Positions 1 to 7,825 of a stretch of DNA of 17,337 nucleotides are shown piece after piece. Positions within the stretch are counted from its first letter, which is position 1. Each line of letters starts with the position of its first letter. The position numbers and the translations under genes were made by a program. The notes below the pieces were generated by a model. The model was given only the letters and a program-made list of their open reading frames with translations, was not told the origin of the DNA and did not search any database. Source of the stretch: an uncultured Helcococcus sp. (GTDB taxonomy: Bacteria > Bacillota > Clostridia > Tissierellales > Peptoniphilaceae); NCBI GenBank assembly GCA_937926545.1, contig CALAZW010000027.1, positions 1-17,337 of the forward strand, in the 5' to 3' direction.

Positions 1-24
1 TGGGAGAGTAGGTAGCCGCCAAAT
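1..24 (+). rRNA. 5S rRNA, 3' end (partial)
   Basis: The first bases (TGGGAGAGTAGGTAGCCGCC) match the conserved 3' end of bacterial 5S rRNA (compare the Bacillus type GAGAGTAGGACGCCGCC). The rest of the molecule lies upstream of the window. A strong intrinsic terminator begins 5 nt later, as expected for the end of an rRNA operon. The exact 3' end (about 22-25) is estimated. Confidence 0.85.
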
Positions 25-28
25 AGAT

Positions 29-51
29 AGAGCACATAAGTGCTCTTTTTT
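29..51 (+). terminator. rRNA operon intrinsic terminator
   Basis: Perfect 7-bp stem AGAGCAC / GTGCTCT with loop ATAA, followed by a run of Ts to position 51. It directly follows the 5S rRNA and isolates the opp operon from rRNA transcription. Confidence 0.9.
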
Positions 52-334
52 ATTGCTTTAAATTACTATATATTTATTAGAGAATATTAATAATTAAAGA
101 AGTTAATATTTTGTAACAAATGGTAAAATAATACATAGATATACGGATAAACTTAAGAATACTTAGAATATATATAAGAGATATCCATAAAAAGCTGGAT
201 AATAGAAGAAAATATTCAATTAATGCAAATATGAAGGTATATTCATAAATAGATAAAATGCGACTGATTTAGCTATTTATAGCGACTTAAGGCTAAGAAA
301 AACATATATATGCAAAATAAACTATAAAAAACAG
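52..334. other. AT-rich intergenic region upstream of oppA
   Basis: About 280 bases with no plausible ORF. Three small signals are visible. (a) A Crp/Fnr-like half-palindrome at 112-126 shares the 11-mer TGTAACAAATG with the hcp operator. (b) GCGACT occurs as a direct repeat at 260-265 and 282-287, 22 bp apart. (c) CTTAAGGC is at 286-293 and recurs at 347-354 inside the oppA promoter spacer. None is proven functional. An upstream promoter using (a) and the weak -10 TAAACT at 148-153 is conceivable. Confidence 0.4.
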
Positions 335-363
335 TTGACAGAAGCGCTTAAGGCCTATATGAT
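335..363 (+). promoter_or_regulatory. oppA operon promoter
   Basis: TTGACA (335-340), 17-bp spacer, TATGAT (358-363): a near-consensus vegetative sigma promoter. The predicted transcript start is near 370, giving a leader of about 44 nt. The ribosome site AGGAGA (403-408) precedes ATG 414. The palindrome CAATTAATTG (372-381), inside a wider AACAAT...ATTGTT inverted repeat (370-390), lies at the transcript start and could be an operator. Confidence 0.8.
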
Positions 364-413
364 AAATAGAACAATTAATTGAATATTGTTGCAATTGAAA
401 AAAGGAGAGAAAA

Positions 414-2024
414 ATGAAACGTAGTAAACGATTATTAGTAGTACTAATGGCACTTGTATTAATATTAAGTGCGTGTGGATCTTCAGGTAGTGATGCTGAA
501 GGGAAAATAATCAGAACTAATAATGGTTCTGAACCAGGATCTTTAGACCCTGCAATGGCGACTGGTACTCATGAGTCATGGGTATTACAGCATACTTTCC
601 AAGGGCTGATGGATTATGATAAGGAAGGAAACTTAACCGAAGGTGTAGCAGAATCCTACACAGTATCAGAAGATGGCTTAAATTATGTGTTCACCTTAAA
701 AGACGGTATTAAATGGTCCAATGGTGATCCAGTAGTAGCTGGGGACTTTGAATATGCATGGAAGAGACTACTAGATCCAGATTTAGGTGCAGACTACGCT
801 TTTCAACTTTACTATGTAAAGGGAGGAGAAGCTTATAACAGTGGAAAAGCTAGTGTTGATGATGTAATGGTTAAGGCAAAAGATGAAAAAACCCTAGAGG
901 TAGAACTAGAAAAGCCTACTCCATACTTTATTGACTTAACTGCCTTTTATTCTATGTACCCTGTTAACCAAAAGGTCGTTGAAGCAAACCCAGATTGGGC
1001 TAAGGATGCTAGTACTCATGTATCCAATGGAGCTTTTAAGTTAGAAAAGTGGGAACATAATAGTATTATTTCTTTAAGAAAGAACCCAGAATTCCAATAT
1101 GCAGATCAAGTAAAAATAGCTGGAATAGATTTAGATATTATTGAAGAAGCTTCTACAGCCTATGCTAAGTACGAAGGTGGGGAGTATGATATGTTACAAG
1201 ATATTCCACCAGAGGTAGCAGCAGATTTAATAGCTAAGAAGGATCCTGATTTAGTAGAGTCAGAAGATGTTGGTACTTATTATTATAACCTTAACTCAGT
1301 AGTATCACCTTTAGATAATGTTAAGGTAAGAAATGCCCTATCAATGTCAATTGATAGACAACAAATCACTGAAAAGATAACTAAACGTGGAGAGATACCA
1401 GCTGAAGGTATAGTGCCATATGGTTTAATGGATGAGAATAATAAAGACTTTAGAGAAAGCTCAGGCAATCATATTGAATATAATCCAGAAAAAGCAAAAG
1501 AACTAATGGCTGAAGGACTTAAAGAAGAAGGCAAGACTATAGAAGAAATGCAATTTCAATTAATGTATAACACTGATGAAAATCATAAGAAGATAGCAGA
1601 AGCAATTCAAGAAATGTGGAAGAAGAATTTAGGAGTAAATATAGCTCTAACAAATCTTGAGTTTAAGGATAAATTAGAGAAAGAAAAGGCAGGAGACTAT
1701 CAAATATCTAGGGCTGGTTGGATTGGTGACTATGAGGATCCAATGACCATGCTAGACTTATTTATTACTGATGGACCATTTAATGATACTGGTTATAGCA
1801 ATGCTGAGTACGATAAGTTAATAGATGATGCGAAAAATTCAGCAGATCAAAAGGTTAGAATGGATGCTATGAGAAAGGCAGAAGATATATTAATGAAAGA
1901 TATGCCTATAGTTCCAGTTTATCATTATACTAAGAACTATTTGGTTAAGCCAAATATAAAGGGCGTTTATAAGACTTTATTATTTGCACCAACCTTAACT
2001 TATGCAGAGGTAGTTGAAGACTAG
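414..2024 (+). CDS. oppA: Oligopeptide ABC transporter, substrate-binding lipoprotein
   Basis: The protein captures extracellular peptides and delivers them to the OppBC channel. Its 536 residues are normal for the SBP_bac_5 (PF00496) family. A basic N-terminus (MKRSKR) and hydrophobic stretch lead to the lipobox LSAC, with Cys21 as the predicted lipidated residue, followed by a Gly/Ser linker. The mature part opens with the family pattern EPGSLDPAMATGTHES and contains the typical DGIKWSNGDPVVAGDFEYAWKR segment near residues 97-118. The start is fixed by AGGAGA about 5 nt upstream and by the signal peptide. It is the first gene of an oppABCDF operon and is separated from oppB by a stable stem-loop, a common way to give more binding protein than permease. 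Peptide specificity (OppA versus DppA type) cannot be read from the sequence. Confidence 0.95.
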   Translation: MKRSKRLLVVLMALVLILSACGSSGSDAEGKIIRTNNGSEPGSLDPAMATGTHESWVLQHTFQGLMDYDKEGNLTEGVAESYTVSEDGLNYVFTLKDGIKWSNGDPVVAGDFEYAWKRLLDPDLGADYAFQLYYVKGGEAYNSGKASVDDVMVKAKDEKTLEVELEKPTPYFIDLTAFYSMYPVNQKVVEANPDWAKDASTHVSNGAFKLEKWEHNSIISLRKNPEFQYADQVKIAGIDLDIIEEASTAYAKYEGGEYDMLQDIPPEVAADLIAKKDPDLVESEDVGTYYYNLNSVVSPLDNVKVRNALSMSIDRQQITEKITKRGEIPAEGIVPYGLMDENNKDFRESSGNHIEYNPEKAKELMAEGLKEEGKTIEEMQFQLMYNTDENHKKIAEAIQEMWKKNLGVNIALTNLEFKDKLEKEKAGDYQISRAGWIGDYEDPMTMLDLFITDGPFNDTGYSNAEYDKLIDDAKNSADQKVRMDAMRKAEDILMKDMPIVPVYHYTKNYLVKPNIKGVYKTLLFAPTLTYAEVVED

Positions 2025-2030
2025 ACAGGA

Positions 2031-2061
2031 ATAGGGAGTTGGCCCCAGGTCAATTCTCTAT
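2031..2061 (+). promoter_or_regulatory. Intercistronic stem-loop between oppA and oppB
   Basis: A 14-bp stem (2031-2044 with 2048-2061, three G-U pairs) closes on the 3-nt loop CCA. Only mixed A/T bases follow (ATTTTATAG), so it is a poor intrinsic terminator. It more likely protects the oppA message 3' end or causes partial read-through. It sits 7 nt after the oppA stop and 8 nt before the oppB ribosome site. Confidence 0.7.
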
Positions 2062-2079
2062 ATTTTATAGGAGAAGGAT

Positions 2080-3009
2080 ATGTTTAAGTATATAACGAAA
2101 AGAGTTTTAATGGCTATTATTACCCTATGGGCAATAATCACTATCACTTTTATGCTTATGAATCTGGCTCCAGGAAATCCATTTAGTAAGGAAGGTAAAA
2201 TGCCTCCAGCTGTAATGGAAAACTTAATGGAGAAATATGGATTAAATAAACCTAAGAGTGAACAGTATGTAATGTACTTAAAAAATATTGCTAGGGGAGA
2301 TTTTGGTGATTCAATGATATCTAAGACAGAAACTGTCAATGAAATGATATCTAGAGGATTTCCAGTATCTGCTAGACTGGGCTTACAAGCCTTTCTAATA
2401 GCAGTAGTTTTTGGAATATTATTTGGTACATTAGCTGCCATATATCAAAATCAATTTGCAGATCATTTCTTTATGATTATTGCAATAATAGGGATATCAG
2501 TGCCCTCTTTTATTATGGGGTCCTTGCTTATCCAATATGTGGCCAAGCCAATTAAATTTTTCCCGATTGGGGGATGGGGGAGTTTCAAACATACATTACT
2601 TCCTTCCTTTACTTTGGCTCTAATGCCAATGGCTTCAATTTCTAGACTGATGAGATCATCAATGCTAGAAGTGTTGAATCAGGACTATGTAAAAACGGCA
2701 AAATCAAAGGGATTAAAAAAATCGACAACAATTATAAGACACGGAATAAGAAATGCTATTTTACCAATAATATCTTCTTTGGGAACTACCCTATCGGGTT
2801 TATTAACAGGTTCCTTTGTGGTAGAGAAAATATTTGGTATACCGGGTTTGGGGATGTTTTTCACCAACTCCATCTTCAAGAGAGACTATACTCTGATAAT
2901 GGGGACTACGGTTTTCTATTCACTTGTACTAATAACCTTATTGTTAATAGTAGATATATTATATGTTGTAGTGGACCCTAGAATAGACGTAACTAAGGAG
3001 GGCGAATAA
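2080..3009 (+). CDS. oppB: Oligopeptide ABC transporter, permease OppB
   Basis: Membrane permease half of the peptide importer. Its 309 residues match the family (BPD_transp_1, PF00528, with the OppB/DppB N-terminal region). A first membrane helix at about residues 9-29 is followed by an extracytoplasmic domain containing APGNPF, a typical OppB/DppB element. About five more helices follow. The cytoplasmic EAA loop that docks on the ATPase is at about residues 202-230 (DYVKTAKSKG...HGIRNAILPI). The family signature near the C-terminus, VVEKIFGIPGLG, is at 247-258. The start ATG has GGAG 6 nt upstream. It is followed 2 nt later by oppC, with the oppC ribosome site inside the end of oppB. Confidence 0.95.
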   Translation: MFKYITKRVLMAIITLWAIITITFMLMNLAPGNPFSKEGKMPPAVMENLMEKYGLNKPKSEQYVMYLKNIARGDFGDSMISKTETVNEMISRGFPVSARLGLQAFLIAVVFGILFGTLAAIYQNQFADHFFMIIAIIGISVPSFIMGSLLIQYVAKPIKFFPIGGWGSFKHTLLPSFTLALMPMASISRLMRSSMLEVLNQDYVKTAKSKGLKKSTTIIRHGIRNAILPIISSLGTTLSGLLTGSFVVEKIFGIPGLGMFFTNSIFKRDYTLIMGTTVFYSLVLITLLLIVDILYVVVDPRIDVTKEGE

Positions 3010-3011
3010 TT

Positions 3012-3947
3012 ATGGATAATAGATACCCTCAAGAGTTATTTGAAAGGTATGACAAGACTAATCAAAATATTGAGAGAATAACCAGGCCATCAATTAAATA
3101 TTGGGCTGACGTTAGACGTAGGCTGAAGGAAAATAAATTAGCCATGTTTGGGCTTTATGTGATTGTAATTTTAAGTATACTATCAATTATAGCCCCATAT
3201 TTTAATAGTTTTTCATATTCAGATCAAAACTTAGATATGACTAATAATCCACCATCATCTACATATTGGTTTGGAACAGATCAATTGGGAAGAGATTTAT
3301 TTACAAGAGTTTTTATAGGAGCTAGGTATTCTTTATTAATAGGAATTTTAGCGGCCCTAGTAGATTTAGTAATGGGAATTATTTATGGAGGTATAGCAGG
3401 CATGGCTTCTGGTAGAGTGGACTCTATTATGATGAGGCTGGCAGAAATTATTTATGCTATACCCTATATGTTAATAGTAATAATCTTATCTGTTGCCCTG
3501 GGGCAGGAGCAAGGTTCTTCTTTATTCACCTTGATCTTGGCCATGTCCATAACTGGCTGGGTACCAATGGCTATTATGGTAAGGGGACAGGTATTACAGT
3601 TAAAAGAAAATGAGTATGTGCTAGCATCAAAGACCATGGGAGCAAGTAATGCATATATATTAAAAAGGCATATTATACCCAATACCATGGGGCCAATCCT
3701 AGTTAGGATGACAATAACTATACCAGGTGCCATATTCTCAGAGGCAACTTTGAGCTTTCTGGGCCTGGGGCTACAACCTCCAGTACCTAGTTTAGGAAGT
3801 TTGGCCAATGATGGTCTAGCCGTGATGAATGTGGGTTTAATGTATCAATTGCTTATTCCATCCTTCTTAATAACATTAATAATGTTTTCATTTAATGTTT
3901 TAGGAGATGGATTAAGAGATGCCTTAGATCCTAGATTGAGAAAGTAG
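3012..3947 (+). CDS. oppC: Oligopeptide ABC transporter, permease OppC
   Basis: Second membrane permease of the importer (311 residues). It has the OppC_N-type cytoplasmic N-terminus, a first helix at about 44-63, then the conserved FGTDQLGRDLFTRV segment (87-100) found in nearly all OppC/DppC proteins. The EAA loop is at about 201-229 (EYVLASKTMGASN...HIIPN) and a late LSFLGLGLQPP motif is present. AAGGAGG at 2995-3001 serves as ribosome site within the oppB 3' end. It pairs with OppB to form the channel. Confidence 0.95.
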   Translation: MDNRYPQELFERYDKTNQNIERITRPSIKYWADVRRRLKENKLAMFGLYVIVILSILSIIAPYFNSFSYSDQNLDMTNNPPSSTYWFGTDQLGRDLFTRVFIGARYSLLIGILAALVDLVMGIIYGGIAGMASGRVDSIMMRLAEIIYAIPYMLIVIILSVALGQEQGSSLFTLILAMSITGWVPMAIMVRGQVLQLKENEYVLASKTMGASNAYILKRHIIPNTMGPILVRMTITIPGAIFSEATLSFLGLGLQPPVPSLGSLANDGLAVMNVGLMYQLLIPSFLITLIMFSFNVLGDGLRDALDPRLRK

Positions 3948-3954
3948 GAGTGTT

Positions 3955-4953
3955 ATGACAGATAAAATATTAGATGTAAAAAATTTATCAGTTTCTTTTG
4001 AAACATTTTTTGGAGAAGTTGAAGCTGTTCGAGATATAACATTCCATTTAAATAGAAAAGAAACACTTGCTATAGTAGGGGAGTCAGGATCAGGTAAGTC
4101 TGTTACTGCTTCATCTATTATGCAATTGCTTCCTAAGCCAGCGGCAGTATATAAAAATGGGGAAATATATTTTGAAGGTATAAATATTTTAGAAAAAACG
4201 GATAAGGAAATGGAAGATGTGAGGGGAAATGAAATATCCATGATTTTCCAAGATCCGATGACTTATTTAAATCCTACCATGAAGGTAGGGCCGCAAATTG
4301 TCGAAGGTGCCTTGAAGCATAAGAAAATAAGTAAACAAGATGCTAGGGATAGAGCTATAGAACTATTAGACCTTGTAGCTGTACCCCAGCCAGATAAGAG
4401 GGTAGACCAATATCCTCACCAGTTTTCAGGTGGTATGAGACAAAGGGTTATGATAGCCATGGCCATGGCTAATAATCCCAAATTATTGATAGCAGATGAG
4501 CCTACAACAGCACTGGATGTTACGGTGCAGGCACAAATACTAGAACTTATGAATAAATTAAAAAATGAATTTGATGTTTCTATTATTTTAATAACTCATG
4601 ACCTGGGTGTTGTAGCAGAAATGGCAGATAGAATAGCTGTTATGTATGCTGGACAGATAGTCGAGCAGGGAACAGCAGACGAAATATTCTATAATCCACA
4701 ACACCCTTATACTGAAAAACTATTAGAGTCGGTACCTAGATTAACTACTAATAATAATGATCAGTTGTCAACAATAGAAGGTACACCTCCTGACTTATTT
4801 CATCCGCCACAAGGATGCGCCTTTTTTGATAGATGTGATAAGGCCTTAAAAATTTGTGAAAGCCATGTTCCCCCAAACTTTCAACATAGTGCAACTCACT
4901 GTTCAAAATGCTTTTTATCACATCCTCAGGCTAAGGAGGTAAATAATGACTAA
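3955..4953 (+). CDS. oppD: Oligopeptide ABC transporter, ATP-binding protein OppD
   Basis: One of two cytoplasmic ATPases powering peptide uptake (332 residues). Visible motifs are Walker A GESGSGKS at 42-49, Q-loop Gln99, signature FSGGMRQ at 157-163, Walker B LLIADEP at 177-183 and switch His215. The C-terminal oligo_HPY region (PF08352) carries the cysteine-rich segment C-X6-C...C...C (GCAFFDRCDKALKIC, then HCSKC). In relatives this type of motif can hold an Fe-S cluster; whether it does here is not shown. The ribosome site GGAG overlaps the oppC stop codon. The last 8 nt overlap oppF, indicating translational coupling. Confidence 0.95.
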   Translation: MTDKILDVKNLSVSFETFFGEVEAVRDITFHLNRKETLAIVGESGSGKSVTASSIMQLLPKPAAVYKNGEIYFEGINILEKTDKEMEDVRGNEISMIFQDPMTYLNPTMKVGPQIVEGALKHKKISKQDARDRAIELLDLVAVPQPDKRVDQYPHQFSGGMRQRVMIAMAMANNPKLLIADEPTTALDVTVQAQILELMNKLKNEFDVSIILITHDLGVVAEMADRIAVMYAGQIVEQGTADEIFYNPQHPYTEKLLESVPRLTTNNNDQLSTIEGTPPDLFHPPQGCAFFDRCDKALKICESHVPPNFQHSATHCSKCFLSHPQAKEVNND

Positions 4954-5932
4954 GAAGACATTGTTAAAAGTAGATAACTTAAAGAAATATTATAAAGTAG
5001 GAAAGTCACAGTTAAAGGCTGTTGATGGTATTAGTTTTGAGATAAAAGAAGGGGAGACCTTTGGTTTGGTCGGAGAGTCTGGATGTGGAAAATCCACAAC
5101 AGGAAAAACAATCTTAAAACTAGTGGAACCTACACAAGGAAAGGTATTTTTTGATGAGAAAGATGTCTTTAAGCTTAATAATAAAGAATTAAATGAAGTG
5201 AGAAGGGATATGCAGATGATTTTCCAAGATCCTTATGCATCGCTGGATCCAAGAATGACAGTTGAGGAAATTGTTGCAGAACCCTATGATATTTATGGAT
5301 TATACAAGGATCCTAAGGAAAGAAAAGAAAGAGTATTATATTTATTGGATATGGTAGGTTTGGGACCTGAACACTCCCAAAGATTTGCTCACGAATTTTC
5401 CGGAGGGCAAAGACAGAGAATTGGAATAGCTAGAGCCTTGGCCCTAAGTCCTAAATTTATAGTTTGCGATGAGCCAATATCAGCCTTAGACGTTTCTATT
5501 CAGGCACAGATAGTGAATTTATTACAAAAAATTCAAAGGGAACAAAATGTAACCCTACTATTTATAGCCCATGACCTATCCATGGTTAGATATATATCAG
5601 ACAAGGTTGGAGTAATGTATTTGGGTCATATGATGGAAATTGCAGATAGTGATGAACTATATAAAAATTCCCTTCATCCCTACACTAAGGCCTTACTATC
5701 AGCCATACCAATACCGGATCCAGACATACAAAGGAAAAGAGAAAGAATACCATTAGAAGGAGATGTTCCTAGCCCTATTGATACAAAACCAGGATGTAAG
5801 TTTGTTGATAGATGCTATTATGCAAAAGATATATGTAGGAAGGAAACCCCCCTACTAGAAGAGGTTAGAGAAAATCACTTTGTTGCCTGTCACTTTTCAC
5901 AAGATTTTATAAAAAAAGAGGAGATAGATTAA
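4946..5932 (+). CDS. oppF: Oligopeptide ABC transporter, ATP-binding protein OppF
   Basis: Second ATPase of the importer (328 residues). Motifs are Walker A GESGCGKS at 43-50, Q-loop in MIFQDPYASLDPRM at 91-104, signature FSGGQRQ at 151-157 and Walker B FIVCDEP at 171-177. It has the OppF-type C-terminal cysteine region (PGCKFVDRCYYAKDIC ... ACHF). AAGGAGG at 4933-4939 lies in the oppD 3' end, and the start overlaps oppD by 8 nt. The last codons are part of a palindromic terminator. The stop shares the bases TTAA with the stop of the converging fetB-like gene, so both proteins end in -EEID. Confidence 0.95.
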   Translation: MTKKTLLKVDNLKKYYKVGKSQLKAVDGISFEIKEGETFGLVGESGCGKSTTGKTILKLVEPTQGKVFFDEKDVFKLNNKELNEVRRDMQMIFQDPYASLDPRMTVEEIVAEPYDIYGLYKDPKERKERVLYLLDMVGLGPEHSQRFAHEFSGGQRQRIGIARALALSPKFIVCDEPISALDVSIQAQIVNLLQKIQREQNVTLLFIAHDLSMVRYISDKVGVMYLGHMMEIADSDELYKNSLHPYTKALLSAIPIPDPDIQRKRERIPLEGDVPSPIDTKPGCKFVDRCYYAKDICRKETPLLEEVRENHFVACHFSQDFIKKEEID

Positions 5933-5947
5933 TCTATCTCTTCTTTT
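5914..5947. terminator. Bidirectional palindromic terminator overlapping two coding ends
   Basis: A perfect 20-bp palindrome (half-site GAGATAGATT, centred between 5930 and 5931) extends to a 17-bp stem (5914-5930 with 5931-5947, one G-T pair). It is flanked by A-runs upstream and T-runs downstream, so it works in both directions. It lies across the stop codons of oppF (+) and the fetB-like gene (-), which overlap by 4 bp. Confidence 0.85.
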
Positions 5948-6726
5948 ATGTAGTCCCAAATAATTTGGTCTTGATCATTATAAAGGCTCCTATAGCCAAA
6001 GTATAGGGAGCTAAAGACTGCCAGACATACTATGGTGGTAATGGCAATCATAATCGCTATTTGGTAGAGAATGGCCACTGTAGGAACAGTTCCAGATAAA
6101 ATCTGACCAGTCATCATACCAGGTAGGGAAACTATACCCATACCAACCATCCTATTAAGAGTTGGAAGTATGGCTGTCTCTAAAGCTTGATTGACAAAGG
6201 GAAGTAAGATGTCCTTTGGGTTGGCTCCTATATTGATTAAGGTTTCAATTTTTAATCTCTCACTTTTAAGGGAGTCATTAAAGGTTTTAACGGCCAAATT
6301 AACCCCTGTCATAGCATTACCCATAAGCATACCACTTATAGGAATAACATATTGGGGATTAAAAAAGTCCTCATTAACTACGATAACAACAAAAAAGAAA
6401 ATTACTGCCAAGCCTGATAAAGATATGGAAAAAGCAATAGACTTTTTAAACTCCTTATTGATATCAGGATTTCTTTTATAGACCTGGTAGATGGAAAATA
6501 CGATCATAACCAATAAATAGCTTATGGTAAAAATCGGTTGGGGATTTTTAAATATTGCAGTTAAGAGAAAACCTGCTAGAACCAACTGCAAGGTCATTCT
6601 CAAGCTGGAAGAAACTAAAAGCCTAGTATGTTTAATTTCTGCTTTTTTCATTATGGCCAAGACCACCAGTAACAAAAGATAAACTAGGATAAATCTATCT
6701 AAAGTAATTTGCGTAACTTCATTCAT
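5929..6726 (-). CDS. fetB: FetB-type (UPF0014) ABC transporter permease
   Basis: Membrane permease of the UPF0014 family (PF03649). E. coli FetB in this family, with FetA, is linked to iron export and peroxide resistance. 265 residues with about seven hydrophobic segments. Diagnostic blocks are SGMLMGNAMTGVNLA (131-145), the cytoplasmic loop ETLINIGANPKDIL (161-174) and VSLPGMMTGQILSG (199-212). I chose ATG at 6726 because AGGTGA lies about 6 nt upstream. A GTG at 6735 would add MIK but overlaps that ribosome site. The gene overlaps fetA by 8 nt (ATGAATGA), so the two are coupled. Iron as substrate is inferred from family, not shown. Confidence 0.88.
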   Translation of the reverse strand: MNEVTQITLDRFILVYLLLLVVLAIMKKAEIKHTRLLVSSSLRMTLQLVLAGFLLTAIFKNPQPIFTISYLLVMIVFSIYQVYKRNPDINKEFKKSIAFSISLSGLAVIFFFVVIVVNEDFFNPQYVIPISGMLMGNAMTGVNLAVKTFNDSLKSERLKIETLINIGANPKDILLPFVNQALETAILPTLNRMVGMGIVSLPGMMTGQILSGTVPTVAILYQIAIMIAITTIVCLAVFSSLYFGYRSLYNDQDQIIWDYIKEEID

Positions 6727-7339
6727 TTTTATCACCTATATATATGTTATTTTCGCTGAACTTTTCTATTATACCGTCATTATGACTTACTATAACCATG
6801 GTTATCTTATGTGCTCTAGAATAGGAAATAATATTTTCCATAAGTTTATAGGCCGTCTTATCATCTAGGGCAGAGGTAGGTTCATCTAGAAGAACTACTT
6901 TAGGATTAAAACTAAGTATAAGAGCGATAAAGACCCTTTGTTTCTCTCCACCTGATAGATTGTAGGTATCCTTGTCCAGGTCAAAATCTATTTGACAAAT
7001 TTCTAAGATGTTTTCAATTTCTTCTTTAGATGGAAGATTTTCTTCCCTTAAACTATAATATTTCTTAAAATTATCATAGATGGTTCCAGGAAAAAGAAAA
7101 GAACTTTGACCGCATAGGGTAATATTTTTTCTAAGTTCAATAGAATCTAGCTTCCGAAGTTCTTGTCCCTTAAAATTTATTTGCCCCTTATCTGGAGATA
7201 TGGATTTATTAAAAAGTTTTAATAGAGTACTTTTACCAGAACCACTAGGGCCATGAATAAAATTAATCTTATTATCTATAATTTCCACATTGGGGTAGTT
7301 AAGGTGTTTGTAGCTTAAATCATTAGTTGTTAAAATCAT
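6719..7339 (-). CDS. fetA: FetA-type ABC transporter ATP-binding protein
   Basis: A short stand-alone ATPase (206 residues, in the normal range for FetA) partnering the FetB-like permease. Motifs are Walker A GPSGSGKS at 30-37, Q-loop Gln78 (LCGQSSFLFPGTI, as in FetA and export-type ATPases), signature LSGGEKQ at 128-134, Walker B VVLLDEP at 148-154 and switch His186. AAGGAGG is 6 nt upstream of the ATG. It is transcribed divergently from the gntR operon across a 114-bp gap. A weak minus-strand promoter (TTGTAT, 16 bp, TAAACT) can be read there but is uncertain. Confidence 0.88.
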   Translation of the reverse strand: MILTTNDLSYKHLNYPNVEIIDNKINFIHGPSGSGKSTLLKLFNKSISPDKGQINFKGQELRKLDSIELRKNITLCGQSSFLFPGTIYDNFKKYYSLREENLPSKEEIENILEICQIDFDLDKDTYNLSGGEKQRVFIALILSFNPKVVLLDEPTSALDDKTAYKLMENIISYSRAHKITMVIVSHNDGIIEKFSENNIYIGDKNE

Positions 7340-7391
7340 AGCATTCCTCCTTATAAAATAAGTTTACCACAAAAAAAATCTTATACAATGA

Positions 7392-7438
7392 TTGACAGCT
7401 AGTAATAAAAGTATATACTATGTATATAGTGTATATAC
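7392..7438 (+). promoter_or_regulatory. gntR operon promoter with GTATATAC operator array
   Basis: TTGACA (7392-7397), 16-bp spacer, TATACT (7414-7419). The palindrome GTATATAC occurs at 7411-7418 and 7431-7438, exactly 20 bp apart, with GTATATAG at 7422-7429 between them. The array covers the -10 and the start site, the position expected for autorepression by the adjacent GntR/YtrA-type protein. The ribosome site AGGAGG follows at about 7443. Confidence 0.65.
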
Positions 7439-7453
7439 AGTATAGGAGGTTCT

Positions 7454-7825
7454 ATGAATATTTTAATAAGTAATTCTTCTAAAGATCCTATTTATGAGCA
7501 GATTAGAAGCCAAATAGTTGCCCTTATTGTCAAGGGGGAATTAAAAGAAGGTGAGATGCTGCCTTCTATGAGAGACTTGGCTAAAAGTTTAAGGATTAGT
7601 GTTATAACAACGAAAAGGGCCTATGAAGAGCTTCAAAAAGATGGTTTTATAAACACTTATCCAGGTAAGGGGAGTTATGTGGCACTACATAATAAGGAAT
7701 TAATTAGGGAAGAGGCCTATATAAAAATAGAAAATAAGATGGAAGAAATAAAGAATATTGCCACTATGGCAGATATAGAAAAATCAGATATTATAGAAAT
7801 TATAAATCTAATTATGGAGGATTAA
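7454..7825 (+). CDS. GntR-family (YtrA subfamily) transcriptional regulator
   Basis: A 123-residue DNA-binding protein. The N-terminal winged helix-turn-helix (about residues 11-78) includes PIYEQIRSQIVALIVKGEL, the helix-turn-helix LPSMRDLAKSLRISVITTKRAYEEL (36-60) and wing DGFINTYPGKGSYV. The tail is short (about 45 residues, predicted helical), typical of the YtrA subfamily, and lacks a large ligand domain. It is followed directly (0 nt) by an ABC ATPase and then an ABC-2 permease, the layout of Bacillus ytr and staphylococcal pmtR operons. Such regulators usually repress their own operon and respond to cell-envelope-active peptides; here that is inferred. AGGAGG sits 5 nt before the ATG. 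Confidence 0.9.
   Translation: MNILISNSSKDPIYEQIRSQIVALIVKGELKEGEMLPSMRDLAKSLRISVITTKRAYEELQKDGFINTYPGKGSYVALHNKELIREEAYIKIENKMEEIKNIATMADIEKSDIIEIINLIMED

Noticed and set aside
6727..6735. GTG start for the FetB-like permease
   Set aside because: It overlaps the AGGTGA that serves the ATG at 6726; three extra residues give no gain. It remains possible.
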